A stretch of 64,000 nt of DNA from Paraburkholderia dinghuensis (GCF_003837865.1 NZ_RQIS01000016.1:1-64000), one strand, 5' to 3'. Shown: positions 33,536 to 42,724, counted from the first letter of the stretch. The notes: generated by a model not told the origin, from the sequence alone. Numbers and translations: made by a program.

Positions 33536-34534
33536 ATGAGCCACTCACTTCGCGTCATCTTTGCCGGCACGCCGGAATTCGCCGCCGCGGCACTTGCCGC
33601 GATCCACGAAGCGGGCTTCGCGGTGCCGCTCGTGCTGACTCAGCCCGACCGCCCGGCCGGGCGCGGGATGAAGCTTCAGGCGAGCCCGGTCAAGCGCTAT
33701 GCGCAGGATAACGGGCTCGCGGTGGCGCAGCCGACGTCATTGCGGCGCGCGGGCAAGTACCCGGAGGAAGCCGCCGCCGCGCTGGAGTTGCTGCACGCGA
33801 CGCCACACGACGTGATGGTCGTGGCCGCCTACGGTCTGATCCTGCCGCAGGAAGTGCTGGATATTCCTCCTCACGGCTGCATCAACATTCACGCATCGCT
33901 TCTGCCGCGCTGGCGGGGTGCCGCGCCGATCCACCGCGCGATCGAAGCGGGGGACACCGAAAGTGGCATCACGCTGATGCAGATGGACGCCGGCCTCGAC
34001 ACCGGGCCGATGATCTCCGAAGTGCGCACACCGATCGCCCCTGTCGATACCACCGCGACGCTGCACGACCGCCTCGCGCAACTGGGCGCGGAATTGATCG
34101 TGAAGGCGCTCGTCGAGCTGGAGCGCAACGGCACGCTGCCCTCGACGCCGCAGCCGGCGCATGGCGCCAACTACGCCGAAAAGATCGGCAAGCAGGAAGC
34201 TGCGCTCGACTGGCGCCGTCCCGCCAACGTGCTCGCGCGCCAGATCCGTGCGTTCGATCCGTTTCCCGGCGGCGTCGCGACGCTAGATGGCGCGCAGGTC
34301 AAGCTCTGGGCGGCCGAACCGGCTGACGGGACGGGCGTTCCTGCTGGCGCCGCACCAGGCCAGATCCTCGACGTGACGCCCGCCGGTGTGGTGGTGGTGT
34401 GCGGCGAGGGCACGCTGCGCGTGACGCAGCTGCAGAAGCCCGGCGGCAAACGTCTGCCGGCACGCGAATTCCTGGCCGGCTTACCGCTTGCAGCGGGGCA
34501 GCGTTTCCAGTTGCCCGATACGCCCACAGTCTGA
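33536..34534 (+). CDS. fmt: methionyl-tRNA formyltransferase
   Basis: The 332-residue enzyme shows the 10-formyl-tetrahydrofolate binding fold: FAGTPEFAAAALAAI at the start, NIHASLLPRWRGAAPIHRAIEAGDTESGITLMQMDAGLDTGPM in the centre, and the C-terminal tRNA-binding beta-barrel from about residue 210 (IRAFDPFPGGVATLDGAQVKLWAAEP). It formylates Met-tRNA(fMet). Cotranscription with def is likely. Confidence 0.97.
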   Translation: MSHSLRVIFAGTPEFAAAALAAIHEAGFAVPLVLTQPDRPAGRGMKLQASPVKRYAQDNGLAVAQPTSLRRAGKYPEEAAAALELLHATPHDVMVVAAYGLILPQEVLDIPPHGCINIHASLLPRWRGAAPIHRAIEAGDTESGITLMQMDAGLDTGPMISEVRTPIAPVDTTATLHDRLAQLGAELIVKALVELERNGTLPSTPQPAHGANYAEKIGKQEAALDWRRPANVLARQIRAFDPFPGGVATLDGAQVKLWAAEPADGTGVPAGAAPGQILDVTPAGVVVVCGEGTLRVTQLQKPGGKRLPAREFLAGLPLAAGQRFQLPDTPTV

Positions 34535-34638
34535 CCGACGCCGCGAGCGGGCGCCAGTCGTCCATTCGGCCAGGTGCCGCGTACGATTCCAGGCGCGTTA
34601 GAATCGGTTCAGCCTGATTTGTTTTTCCTGAGGTCGTC

Positions 34639-35289
34639 ATGTTCGGCATCACCCACTTTGGTTTTTTCGTCGTCGCGGTCTTTTTGCTCAACGTGACGCC
34701 GGGCCCTGATACCGCTTACATCGTCGGCCGCAGCGTCGCGCAAGGACGTGGCGCCGGTCTTGTGTCCGCGCTCGGCATTTCGGCAGGATGCTGCGTGCAT
34801 TCGCTTGCGTGCGCGTTTGGCCTGACTGCGCTGCTCGCGGCGTCGGCTACTGCGTTCACCGTGGTCAAGTTCGTCGGCGCCCTTTATCTCGTGTACTTAG
34901 GCGTCCGGCTGATCTTCGTGAAGGCCGCCCCTGCACCTGTCAAGACCGAAGCAGCGCCGCGCTCCACGGCGCCCCGGCCGCTGCGCCAGCTGTTCCTCCA
35001 GGGTTTCTGGACCAACGTCCTCAACCCCAAGGTGGTGCTGTTCTTCGTCTCGTTCTTCCCGCAGTTCGTGTCTGCCGGCAGCCCGCACAAGGCGCTCGCG
35101 TTCCTGGCGCTCGGCGTCGTGTTCGTGGCGATGAGCACTGTCTGGAACAGTTTTGTCGCCTGGATCGCCGGTAGTGTCACGAAGCGCTTCTCGGGCAAGC
35201 CGGGCGTCAAGAAGTGGCTCGACCGCACGGTCGGTACCGCGTTCGTCGGCCTTGGCGTGAAACTTGCCACCGCCACCCGCGAGAGTTGA
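34639..35289 (+). CDS. LysE/RhtB-family amino-acid exporter
   Basis: The 216-residue inner-membrane protein has about six hydrophobic helices and the family signature near the start: FLLNVTPGPDTAYIVGRSVAQGRGAGLVSALGIS, with PGPD typical of LysE/RhtB exporters. FLQGFWTNVLNPKVVLFFVSFFPQFV in the middle is equally diagnostic. It exports an amino acid or related compound; the substrate cannot be told. It lies between fmt and htpX on the same strand with gaps of about 105 nt. Confidence 0.92.
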   Translation: MFGITHFGFFVVAVFLLNVTPGPDTAYIVGRSVAQGRGAGLVSALGISAGCCVHSLACAFGLTALLAASATAFTVVKFVGALYLVYLGVRLIFVKAAPAPVKTEAAPRSTAPRPLRQLFLQGFWTNVLNPKVVLFFVSFFPQFVSAGSPHKALAFLALGVVFVAMSTVWNSFVAWIAGSVTKRFSGKPGVKKWLDRTVGTAFVGLGVKLATATRES

Positions 35290-35396
35290 ATTTTTGGCGT
35301 GCACCCATATCTAACAAATCGCTTACAATGCGGCCGCCGCGTCGGTGCGACGCGCGCCGACTGATTTGATTCCCCTCTTGGGTTAAGGAGCACAGC

Positions 35397-36251
35397 ATGT
35401 TCAACTGGGTCAAAACCGCGATGTTGATGGCCGCGATTACGGCCCTCTTTATCGTGATCGGCGGCATGATCGGCGGTCAGCGCGGCATGATGTTCGCGCT
35501 CGTGATGGCGCTCGGCATGAACTTCTTCTCGTACTGGTTCTCGGACAAGATGGTCCTGCGCATGTACAACGCTCAGGAAGTGGACGAGAACACCGCGCCG
35601 CAGTTCTATCGCATGGTCCGCGAACTTGCCACACGCGCCGAACTGCCGATGCCGCGCGTCTATCTCATCAACGAGGATGCGCCCAACGCTTTTGCCACCG
35701 GTCGCAACCCGGACAATGCGGCCGTCGCTGCCACTACCGGCATCCTGCGCGTGCTCTCCGAGCGCGAGATGCGCGGCGTGATGGCGCATGAACTCGCACA
35801 CGTGAAACATCGCGACATCCTCATTTCGACGATTTCCGCCACGATGGCCGGTGCGATCGCCGCGCTCGCGAACTTCGCGATGTTCTTTGGCGGCCGCGAC
35901 CAGAACGGCCGTTCGAATCCGATTGCGACAATCGCCGTCGCTTTGCTGGCGCCGATCGCGGCCGCGCTGATCCAGATGGCGATTTCGCGTGCGCGGGAGT
36001 TCGAGGCCGACCGCGGCGGTGCGCAGATTTCGGGCGATCCGCAAGCGCTCGCGTCTGCGCTCGACAAGATTCATCGCTACGCAGAGGGCATCCCGTTCCG
36101 GACCGCTGAAGAGCATCCGGCCACCGCCCAAATGATGATCATGAATCCGCTCTCGGGCGGTGGCATGGCGAAGCTGTTCTCGACGCACCCCGCTACCGAA
36201 GAGCGTATTTCGCGCCTCATGGAAATGGCACGCACGGGGCGCTTCGACTGA
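35397..36251 (+). CDS. htpX: membrane zinc protease HtpX
   Basis: The 284-residue M48 protease has two N-terminal membrane helices (about 5-30 and 31-50), the zinc site HELAHVKHRD (H131, E132, H135) and the third ligand in AREFEADRGGAQ near residue 202; two more hydrophobic helices lie between. It degrades damaged inner-membrane proteins. TACAAT (35324-35329), some 65 nt upstream, is a probable -10 element. A terminator follows at 36279. Confidence 0.96.
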   Translation: MFNWVKTAMLMAAITALFIVIGGMIGGQRGMMFALVMALGMNFFSYWFSDKMVLRMYNAQEVDENTAPQFYRMVRELATRAELPMPRVYLINEDAPNAFATGRNPDNAAVAATTGILRVLSEREMRGVMAHELAHVKHRDILISTISATMAGAIAALANFAMFFGGRDQNGRSNPIATIAVALLAPIAAALIQMAISRAREFEADRGGAQISGDPQALASALDKIHRYAEGIPFRTAEEHPATAQMMIMNPLSGGGMAKLFSTHPATEERISRLMEMARTGRFD

Positions 36252-36278
36252 GCAGCGTTTTTCGCGATCCTTGATGAT

Positions 36279-36309
36279 GAACAGGGCAGGCAATGCGCCT
36301 GCCCTGTTC
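36279..36309 (+). terminator. terminator of htpX
   Basis: A perfect 13-bp stem (36279-36291 with 36297-36309; core CAGGGCAGGC) with a 5-nt loop, followed by GTTTG. Confidence 0.75.
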
Positions 36310-36418
36310 GTTTGCGCGAGGTTCAGGCGCGTCCGGTCGCGTCAGAAGCGTTGCGCTCACGCCACGCTACAATGCATCGTTTGCGCCACGCTCCACGTGG
36401 CCCGCTTCCGGTTTTTCC

Positions 36419-37942
36419 ATGACATCCAGTTCTTCCCGGCGGCCTGCCGCCCCGTCCCGCGACCGGCGCCCAGGCCAGGGCGCCCGCAAGCCCGGCACTG
36501 CGGCTGGCCGTCAGTCGGTGCATCTGTCACCTGATTCGCTCGGCTTCGCGCTGGACCAGGCCGCACAGGCCGTCGGCGCGGTGCGCGCGGGTGCGGCGTT
36601 GCCTGCCGCGCTGACGAGCGTTTTTGCAGCTTTGCCGCCGGACCTGGTGCCGCTCGCGCGCGGCGCCGTGCAGGACATCGCCTATAGGACGATGAGGCGG
36701 CTCGGCCTCGTCGACTGGTTGATCAAGCAACGCGTGAGCAAGGCGCCGCCTCCTCCTGTCGCGAACCTGATCGCGTGCTCGCTGGCGTTGCTCGTCGACG
36801 ACGAAGCCGACGCCGCCTACGCCCCGTTCACGGTCGTCGATCAGGCCGTCCGCGCGATAGGAGCGCGACGCGACCTGGCGTTCGCGAAAGGTCTCGTGAA
36901 CGCCGTGCTGCGCGGTTTCCTGCGCGAGCGCGAGGCGGCGCTTGCCGCGGCGCAAGCCAACGAGGTCGCGCGCTGGAATTACCCGCAATGGTGGATCGAC
37001 GCGACGCGCACTGCGTGGCCTGACCAATGGCCGGCGATTCTCGCCGCCGGCAACACGCACGGCCCGCTCACGCTGCGCGTGAACGCACGCCGCACGACGG
37101 CGGTCGAATACCTGAAGCGCCTTCAGGCGGCGAACATCGACGCAGTGCAGATCGGCGAACACGCCGTGCGCCTCGCGGCGCCATTGCCGGTCGATCGCAT
37201 TCCGGGTTTCATGGCGGGCGATGTCTCGGTGCAGGACGCTGGCGCGCAAATCGCCGCCGAATGTCTCGACGTGCGGGACGGTATGCGAGTCCTCGACGCT
37301 TGCGCGGCGCCCGGCGGCAAGAGCGGCCATCTGCTCGAACTCGCGGACATCGACCTGATCGCGCTCGAAAGCGACGCGACGCGCGCGAGACGTATCGACG
37401 AAAACTTCGAGCGGCTCGGCTTCGCCCAGCCCGATCCGGCGCATCCGATGCGTAGCGCGCGGGTCGTGACCGGCGACGCGGGCGACCCCGCCGCCTGGTA
37501 CGACGGCCAGCCGTTCGACCGCATCCTGGCCGACGTGCCGTGCTCGGCGTCGGGCATCGTGCGGCGACATCCCGATATCCGCTGGCTGCGCCGTCAAAGT
37601 GATATCGCATCGCTCGCGAAGGAGCAGCGCCGTATCGTCGATGCGCTGTGGGCGCTCCTGAAACCGGGCGGCGAGCTGCTCTATGTGACCTGTTCGATCT
37701 TTCCGCAGGAGGGCGAAGAGGCGGCGCGCTGGTTTGAAAGCAGCCGCCCGGATGCTGTACGATTGGACGCGCCGGGGCAACTGTTGCCGACGGCCGGGGG
37801 CGCGCCGGGCGGGGAGGCTGACAACGGCGCAGCCAGCAAGGCGCAGCCTGACGCGGCACCGGACGATGCGGGTAGCACCGCCGATCCCAGCCGCACCGCC
37901 GATCACGACGGATTCTTCTACGCGCGCTTTCAGAAACGGTGA
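36419..37942 (+). CDS. rsmB: 16S rRNA (cytosine-967-C5) methyltransferase
   Basis: The 507-residue reading starts at MTSSSSRRPA; it is longer than the E. coli enzyme because of a basic N-terminal stretch of about 45 residues and an acidic Ala-rich insert near residues 455-490. An NusB-like RNA-binding domain (about 50-190) precedes the methyltransferase: SAM motif VLDACAAPGGKSGHLLELA, the PCSASGIVRRHPDIRW motif with one active cysteine, and LLYVTCSIFPQE with the other. It methylates C967 of 16S rRNA. The stop overlaps the next start (GTGA). Confidence 0.95.
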   Translation: MTSSSSRRPAAPSRDRRPGQGARKPGTAAGRQSVHLSPDSLGFALDQAAQAVGAVRAGAALPAALTSVFAALPPDLVPLARGAVQDIAYRTMRRLGLVDWLIKQRVSKAPPPPVANLIACSLALLVDDEADAAYAPFTVVDQAVRAIGARRDLAFAKGLVNAVLRGFLREREAALAAAQANEVARWNYPQWWIDATRTAWPDQWPAILAAGNTHGPLTLRVNARRTTAVEYLKRLQAANIDAVQIGEHAVRLAAPLPVDRIPGFMAGDVSVQDAGAQIAAECLDVRDGMRVLDACAAPGGKSGHLLELADIDLIALESDATRARRIDENFERLGFAQPDPAHPMRSARVVTGDAGDPAAWYDGQPFDRILADVPCSASGIVRRHPDIRWLRRQSDIASLAKEQRRIVDALWALLKPGGELLYVTCSIFPQEGEEAARWFESSRPDAVRLDAPGQLLPTAGGAPGGEADNGAASKAQPDAAPDDAGSTADPSRTADHDGFFYARFQKR

Positions 37943-38529
37943 CCATTAAACGCTTCTTCTCGCTGCGGTTCGCGGCACTGATCTGGCTTGCGCTGGTCGC
38001 CGGTCTCATCGCCGCGACGCCGGCGCGCGCCGATTCGATCTCGGTGCAGCGCGCGTCGCTGCAAGCCGACGGCACGGGCTGGAGCCTCGACGCCCAGTTC
38101 AGCTTCGAACTGAACAGCAGCCTTGAAGACGCGGTCAACAAAGGCATTCCGCTCTACTTCACCACCGATTTCGAACTCTCGCGCCCGCGCTGGTACTGGT
38201 TCGACGAGCAGCCCGTGAGCGTCTCGCAGAGCATCCGGCTCTCATTTCAGCCGCTCACGCGCGAATATCGCGTGTCGACCGGGGGCCTTCAACTCGGTTT
38301 TCCGACGCTCGCCGAGGCGCTCGCCGTCATCAAACACGTCACTTCGTGGCACGTGATCGAGCCCAAAGACGTGCGTCAGGGCGAAACCTACACGGCTTCG
38401 GTGCGCATGCAACTCGACGTCGCGCTCATGCCCAAGCCATTCCAGATCGACGCGGTCAACAACCGCGACTGGAATCTCTCTTCCGACTGGAAGCGCTTCA
38501 ACTTCACGGTGACCGAACGTGCTAAATAA
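37939..38529 (+). CDS. DUF4390 exported protein upstream of ntrY
   Basis: The 196-residue precursor starts with GTG, overlapping the rsmB stop by 4 nt. It has a signal peptide (1-31; cleavage after ARA) and a beta-rich body (VQRASLQADGTGWSLDAQFSFELNSSLEDAVNKGIPLYFTT). DUF4390 is found almost always between rsmB and the ntrY-type kinase gene in Betaproteobacteria. It may act in the periplasm near the sensor part of the kinase; that is inference from position. Its stop is inside the start of the kinase gene (11-nt overlap). Confidence 0.88.
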   Translation: MTIKRFFSLRFAALIWLALVAGLIAATPARADSISVQRASLQADGTGWSLDAQFSFELNSSLEDAVNKGIPLYFTTDFELSRPRWYWFDEQPVSVSQSIRLSFQPLTREYRVSTGGLQLGFPTLAEALAVIKHVTSWHVIEPKDVRQGETYTASVRMQLDVALMPKPFQIDAVNNRDWNLSSDWKRFNFTVTERAK

Positions 38530-40942
38530 AGTGCGCCGCGCCACCAGCGTCAGCAGCATCGTCGTCAAGCTGCTCGTCTCCACCGTCGCGTTCACCGCGA
38601 CGCTGCTGCTCGTGCTGCTCGCCGCCGCGAGCGCGAACACCGAATTCTTCGATCGCTACTACGGCTGGCTCTATGCGGCCAACATCGTCGTCGCGCTGAT
38701 CTTCCTGTCCGTGGTGACGGCGCTCGTGATCGTGATCGTCGTGCGGCTGAGGCGCGGCAAATTCGGCACACGGCTCCTCGCGAAGCTCGCGTTTTTCTTC
38801 GCACTCGTCGGCGTCGTGCCAGGCGGGATCATCTACGTCGTTTCGTATCAGTTCGTCTCGCGCTCGATCGAGTCGTGGTTCGACGTGAACATCGAAACCG
38901 CACTCACGGCCGGCCTGAATCTCGGGCGCGGCATGCTGGACGCTTCGCTCTCCGATCTGCAGACCAAGGCGCGGCTCATGGCCGAGCAGATCGCGAGCGC
39001 CGACTCCGCGGGCACCACGCTCACGCTCCTGCGCGCACGCGATCAGTTCGGCGTGCAGGACGCGATCATCGTCACGCCGGTGCGCAGCATGTCGGGTGCG
39101 ACGCCGGAGATGCACGTCGTCGCCCAGGCGTCGAGCAGCCTGTCGTTGCTCGTGTCCGCCGACCTGCCCACGCCGCTCATGATCGCGCAGGCGCGCTCGC
39201 ATGGTTACTTCGCGGCGATCGAAGGCGAAGTCGACGGCGATCCGCACGAACTCGGCACGAAGGGGCCACTGCGGTTGCGCGTCGTGACACGCATTCCCGA
39301 TGCGAACACCACCGACCTGAAGCCCACAGAACGCTTCCTGCAACTCGAGCAGCCGGTGTCCGCCACGCTCGCGCGCAACGCGGACGCCGTGCAGCGCGCG
39401 TATCGCGAGTATCAGGAGAAGGCGCTCGGCCGCACGGGCCTGCGCAAGATGTACATCGGCACGCTCACGCTCGCGCTCTTCCTTGCAACCTTCGTCGCGA
39501 TGATGCTCGCGCTCGCGCTCGGCAACCAGCTCGCGCGGCCGCTGTTCCTGCTCGCGCAGGGCACGAAGGAAGTGACCGAGGGCGACTACACGCCGAAGCG
39601 CGAAATCAAGTCGCGCGACGAACTCGGCTTCCTCACCCAGTCGTTCAACGCGATGACGCGCCAGCTTTCCGAAGCGCGCGCCGCGGTCGAGAAGAACCGC
39701 GTCGCGCTCGAACATTCGAAGGCGTACCTCGAAAGCATTCTCGCGAACCTCACGGCCGGTGTGTTCGTGTTCGACCGCCAGTTCCGGCTGACCACGGCGA
39801 ACCCGGGCGCGGAACGCATCTTCCGTCAGCCCTTTGAGACGCAACTCGGTATATCGCTCGATCACATCGCGGTGCTGGCGGATTTTGGCGCAATGGTCCG
39901 CAAGGCGTTTGCCGATCAGGAGGCCGCGAGCAGCGACAGCGATAACGCGCGCGGCCACTGGCAGCAACAGTTCTCGGTGCCGATTCCGGGCGAAGCCGAT
40001 CCGCTCACGCTGCTCGTGCGCGGCGCGCGCCTCGTCACGGACACGGGCCGCGACGTGGGCGACATGCAGACGTCGGGCTATGTGGTCGTGTTCGACGACA
40101 TCTCCGACGTGATCTCGGCGCAGCGCTCGGTTGCGTGGGGCGAAGTCGCGCGGCGTCTCGCGCACGAGATCAAGAATCCGCTCACGCCGATCCAGCTTTC
40201 GGCGGAACGCCTGCAGATGAAGCTCTCGGATAAACTCGCGCCTGCGGACGCCGATGTGCTCAAACGCGGCGCGACGACGATCGTGAATCAGGTCGCGGCG
40301 ATGAAGCAGATGGTCGACGATTTCCGCGACTACGCGCGCACGCCTCCGGCGGTGCTTGCGAGCCTGCAACTCAACGATCTGGTGAGCGAGGTGCTCACGC
40401 TGTATGGCGCGGAGGAAGGCAAGAGCGCGCTCCAGGTGGAACTGTCGGCGCTGCCGGTGATACGCGGCGATGCGACGCAACTGCGCCAGGTGATCCACAA
40501 CCTGCTGCAGAATGCGCAGGACGCGGTGGCCGACACACCGAATCCACGCGTGCTGCTCGAAACGCGGGCCGTAGAATACGGAGACCCGGACGCCGAAGGC
40601 CGCACGCGCGTGGCTGTCCGACTCACGGTGTCGGATAACGGGCCTGGCTTCCCGGCGCGCATTCTGACGCGAGCGTTCGAACCCTATGTGACGACGAAAG
40701 CCAAAGGAACAGGACTCGGGCTTGCGATGGTCAAGAAGATCGTCGACGAGCACGGCGCGCGCATCGACATCCGCAATCGCCTGAAGGCGGGCGATGTGAT
40801 CGAAGGCGCACAGATCTCGATTCTCTTTCTCCAGTTGGCAGACGACGCCGACACGGCAGGGTCTGGCGAGCGGGCAGGACGTGCTGCAACGGAGCAGGGA
40901 ATAAAAGCAACAGCGGCAACAGTGCAGACAAGGGCAGCGTAA
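38519..40942 (+). CDS. ntrY: NtrY-type membrane sensor histidine kinase
   Basis: The 807-residue protein starts with GTG inside the previous gene. Membrane helices lie at about 17-37, 50-75, 85-110 and 310-335, with a periplasmic sensor region between the last two. HAMP (about 335-385), PAS (about 400-500) and kinase domains follow. The phosphorylated histidine is H549 in RRLAHEIKNPLTPIQLSAERLQ; the N box is IHNLLQNAQDA and the G boxes are DNGPGFP and GTGLGLAMVKKI. The NtrY-type HEIKNPLTPI box is clear. It probably phosphorylates the regulator encoded next; signal unknown. Confidence 0.92.
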   Translation: MLNKVRRATSVSSIVVKLLVSTVAFTATLLLVLLAAASANTEFFDRYYGWLYAANIVVALIFLSVVTALVIVIVVRLRRGKFGTRLLAKLAFFFALVGVVPGGIIYVVSYQFVSRSIESWFDVNIETALTAGLNLGRGMLDASLSDLQTKARLMAEQIASADSAGTTLTLLRARDQFGVQDAIIVTPVRSMSGATPEMHVVAQASSSLSLLVSADLPTPLMIAQARSHGYFAAIEGEVDGDPHELGTKGPLRLRVVTRIPDANTTDLKPTERFLQLEQPVSATLARNADAVQRAYREYQEKALGRTGLRKMYIGTLTLALFLATFVAMMLALALGNQLARPLFLLAQGTKEVTEGDYTPKREIKSRDELGFLTQSFNAMTRQLSEARAAVEKNRVALEHSKAYLESILANLTAGVFVFDRQFRLTTANPGAERIFRQPFETQLGISLDHIAVLADFGAMVRKAFADQEAASSDSDNARGHWQQQFSVPIPGEADPLTLLVRGARLVTDTGRDVGDMQTSGYVVVFDDISDVISAQRSVAWGEVARRLAHEIKNPLTPIQLSAERLQMKLSDKLAPADADVLKRGATTIVNQVAAMKQMVDDFRDYARTPPAVLASLQLNDLVSEVLTLYGAEEGKSALQVELSALPVIRGDATQLRQVIHNLLQNAQDAVADTPNPRVLLETRAVEYGDPDAEGRTRVAVRLTVSDNGPGFPARILTRAFEPYVTTKAKGTGLGLAMVKKIVDEHGARIDIRNRLKAGDVIEGAQISILFLQLADDADTAGSGERAGRAATEQGIKATAATVQTRAA

Positions 40943-41629
40943 ATGGCAACCATCCTGGTGGTAGACGATGAAATGGGGATCCGGGAACTGCTCTCGGAGA
41001 TCCTGAGCGACGAAGGACACGTCGTGGAGCTGGCGGAGAACGCGCAGGATGCGCGCGAATTCCGGCTGCGTCAGGTACCGGACCTGGTGCTGCTCGATAT
41101 CTGGATGCCGGACACCGACGGCGTCACGCTGCTCAAGGAGTGGGCGGCGCAGTCGCTTCTGACTATGCCCGTCATCATGATGTCGGGGCATGCCACGATC
41201 GACACGGCTGTCGAGGCGACGAAGATCGGTGCGCTGAATTTCCTCGAAAAGCCGATCGCGCTGCAAAAGTTGCTGAAAGCTGTCGAGCAGGGGCTCGCGC
41301 ACGGCACCGCCGCGCCCGTCGCAACGCAGGCTTCGGGCAAACCGGCGGCGGGCGGTCCTGCCGCGGTCGCTTCGGCGGCGGCACTGCCGGTGCTCGCCGG
41401 CGATGGCGTGCAAGGTGCGGCCCCGGTGGTGCAGATGGCGTCGATTTCGTTCGACATCCCGCTGCGCGACGCACGCGACGCCTTCGAGCGCGCCTACTTC
41501 GAATATCACCTCGCACGCGAGAACGGCAGCATGACGCGCGTCGCGGAAAAAACCGGGCTCGAACGCACGCATCTGTACCGAAAGCTCAAGCAGCTGGGTG
41601 TGGATCTCGGCAAGAGCAAAGGGGAATGA
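40943..41629 (+). CDS. NtrX-like response regulator without AAA+ domain
   Basis: The 228-residue protein starts immediately after ntrY (stop and start adjacent). It has a receiver domain (1-120; D52 is the phosphorylation site, with VDDE, MSGHA and the FLEKP lysine) and a C-terminal Fis-type helix-turn-helix (about 183-226; AYFEYHLARENGSMTRVAEKTGLERTHLYRKLKQLG). They are joined by a linker of about 55 Ala/Gly/Pro-rich residues. Classical NtrX has a sigma-54-activating AAA+ domain of about 240 residues between these parts; it is absent here. It should therefore act without RpoN, like RegA/ActR-type regulators. Partner kinase is NtrY. Confidence 0.9.
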   Translation: MATILVVDDEMGIRELLSEILSDEGHVVELAENAQDAREFRLRQVPDLVLLDIWMPDTDGVTLLKEWAAQSLLTMPVIMMSGHATIDTAVEATKIGALNFLEKPIALQKLLKAVEQGLAHGTAAPVATQASGKPAAGGPAAVASAAALPVLAGDGVQGAAPVVQMASISFDIPLRDARDAFERAYFEYHLARENGSMTRVAEKTGLERTHLYRKLKQLGVDLGKSKGE

Positions 41630-41668
41630 GTCCGAGCCCCCGCGCCGCCCGGCAGTTTGGCGAGGGGC

Positions 41669-41697
41669 TTGCGCTGGATGTCAAGAACCGCTATACT
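41669..41697 (+). promoter_or_regulatory. promoter of tRNA-Phe
   Basis: TTGCGC (41669-41674) and TATACT (41692-41697) with a 17-bp spacer, 14 nt before the tRNA. Confidence 0.75.
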
Positions 41698-41711
41698 TTC
41701 GCTTCTTCGTT

Positions 41712-41787
41712 GGCCCGGTAGCTCAGTTGGTAGAGCAGCGGATTGAAAATCCGCGTGTCGATGGTTCGATTCCGTCCCAGGCCACCA
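41712..41787 (+). tRNA. tRNA-Phe (anticodon GAA)
   Basis: 76-nt cloverleaf from GGCCCGGTAGCTCAG to AGGCC-A-CCA, anticodon loop TTGAAAA (GAA), CCA encoded. The acceptor stem contains a C-A mismatch at pair 5-68 (GGCCCGG against CCAGGCC). Confidence 0.95.
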
Positions 41788-41795
41788 GAATTAAG

Positions 41796-41823
41796 CGCCC
41801 AACCGTTCGCGGTTGGGCGTTTT
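41796..41823 (+). terminator. terminator of tRNA-Phe
   Basis: CGCCCAACC (41796-41804) pairs with GGTTGGGCG (41811-41819), 6-nt loop, then TTTTC. Confidence 0.88.
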
Positions 41824-41966
41824 CATTTGTGGCGTTCAAAACGCCATGCGGACTTCGCGGCCGACCTAAGGCCCAGTCCCGAGCCCCAGTCTCAAACTCA
41901 GGCCAGCACGTTCGCAAACCAGGGGCGAATGGGAATGCCGACGACGGCTATTGCCAGGCATTCACC

Positions 41967-41996
41967 TTGACAAGGGCCACGGCATCTACCAACAAT
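41967..41996 (+). promoter_or_regulatory. candidate promoter of the nap-ccm operon
   Basis: TTGACA (41967-41972) is followed after 18 bp by AACAAT (41991-41996), about 95 nt before napE. No FNR-type TTGAT-N4-ATCAA box was found in the gap. Confidence 0.4.
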
Positions 41997-42090
41997 TCAA
42001 CGCATAAGTACAAGAAATAAAAACGATGCCGTCCGCCTGTCTCCTGCGGGCCCGCCATTACGCACGTTGGAATGTTGCGAGGATCGCATC

Positions 42091-42273
42091 ATGAGTGACG
42101 TACCGGCCAAAGACGTACGACCCACCGACGTACCGACCCGATCACAAGAACTACTCAGTTTTCTCTTTCTGACCGTCGTCCTGATCCCGGTGCTGACCGT
42201 AGTGATCATCGCCGGCTATGGCTTCGCCGTCTGGTTCTATCAGATGCTGATCGGCGGCCCTCCGCACCACTGA
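42091..42273 (+). CDS. napE: periplasmic nitrate reductase accessory protein NapE
   Basis: The 60-residue protein starts at MSDVPAKDV with GAGGA upstream. It is a short inner-membrane protein with one helix (about 22-50) and the NapE pattern RSQELLSFLFLTVVLIPVLTVVIIAGYGFAVWFYQMLIGGP. The role is unclear; it is found only in nap operons. It is the first gene of napEDABC. Confidence 0.9.
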   Translation: MSDVPAKDVRPTDVPTRSQELLSFLFLTVVLIPVLTVVIIAGYGFAVWFYQMLIGGPPHH

Positions 42274-42337
42274 ATTCCCTGGGGCAACACGGTAGTGGAC
42301 ACGCGCCGCGCCATCCGCGCGGACAGGAGAGCAGATC

Positions 42338-42724
42338 ATGCGGTCCCGTAAAGAACGCACGCGCGAACGCACACGCGCCGGCGCCTCCGTATCAGGAGAC
42401 TCAGCGCCGGTCGAGGCGCAGGCCCCGTGCTCCGGGGAGATCCATATCGCCGGCCTCGTCGTGTATGCAAGTCCAGCGCATCTCAAAAATGTCGCTGGCA
42501 CAATCTCCCGCATGGCCGGAGCGGAAATTCACGCCGTCTCGGAACTAGGCAAACTCGTCGTCACCATCGAAGGCAATGGAAGCGATGAGGTTGCCAATAC
42601 GCTCCAGGCGATCCATGGGCTGCCCGGGGTCTATTCAGCCGCGCTCGTATACCAGCACCACGAAGACGCCGAGTCGTTGAACGAGGAGCTTGTCGATGAA
42701 GCTGACCCGCCGGGCATTTATTAA
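42338..42724 (+). CDS. napD: NapA-specific chaperone NapD
   Basis: The 128-residue cytosolic protein starts at an ATG behind AGGAGAG. The NapD core runs from about residue 35: IHIAGLVVYASPAHLKNVAGTISRMAGAEIHAVSELGKLVVTIEG. The first 34 residues are a basic, low-complexity extension. NapD binds the Tat signal of NapA and holds back its export until the molybdenum cofactor is in place. Its 3' end overlaps napA by 29 nt. Confidence 0.93.
   Translation: MRSRKERTRERTRAGASVSGDSAPVEAQAPCSGEIHIAGLVVYASPAHLKNVAGTISRMAGAEIHAVSELGKLVVTIEGNGSDEVANTLQAIHGLPGVYSAALVYQHHEDAESLNEELVDEADPPGIY

Noticed and set aside
38522..41572. Frame of about 1000 codons antisense to ntrY/ntrX
   Set aside because: Composition (Arg, His, Glu repeats) is that of a codon-position shadow; the plus-strand genes are unambiguous.
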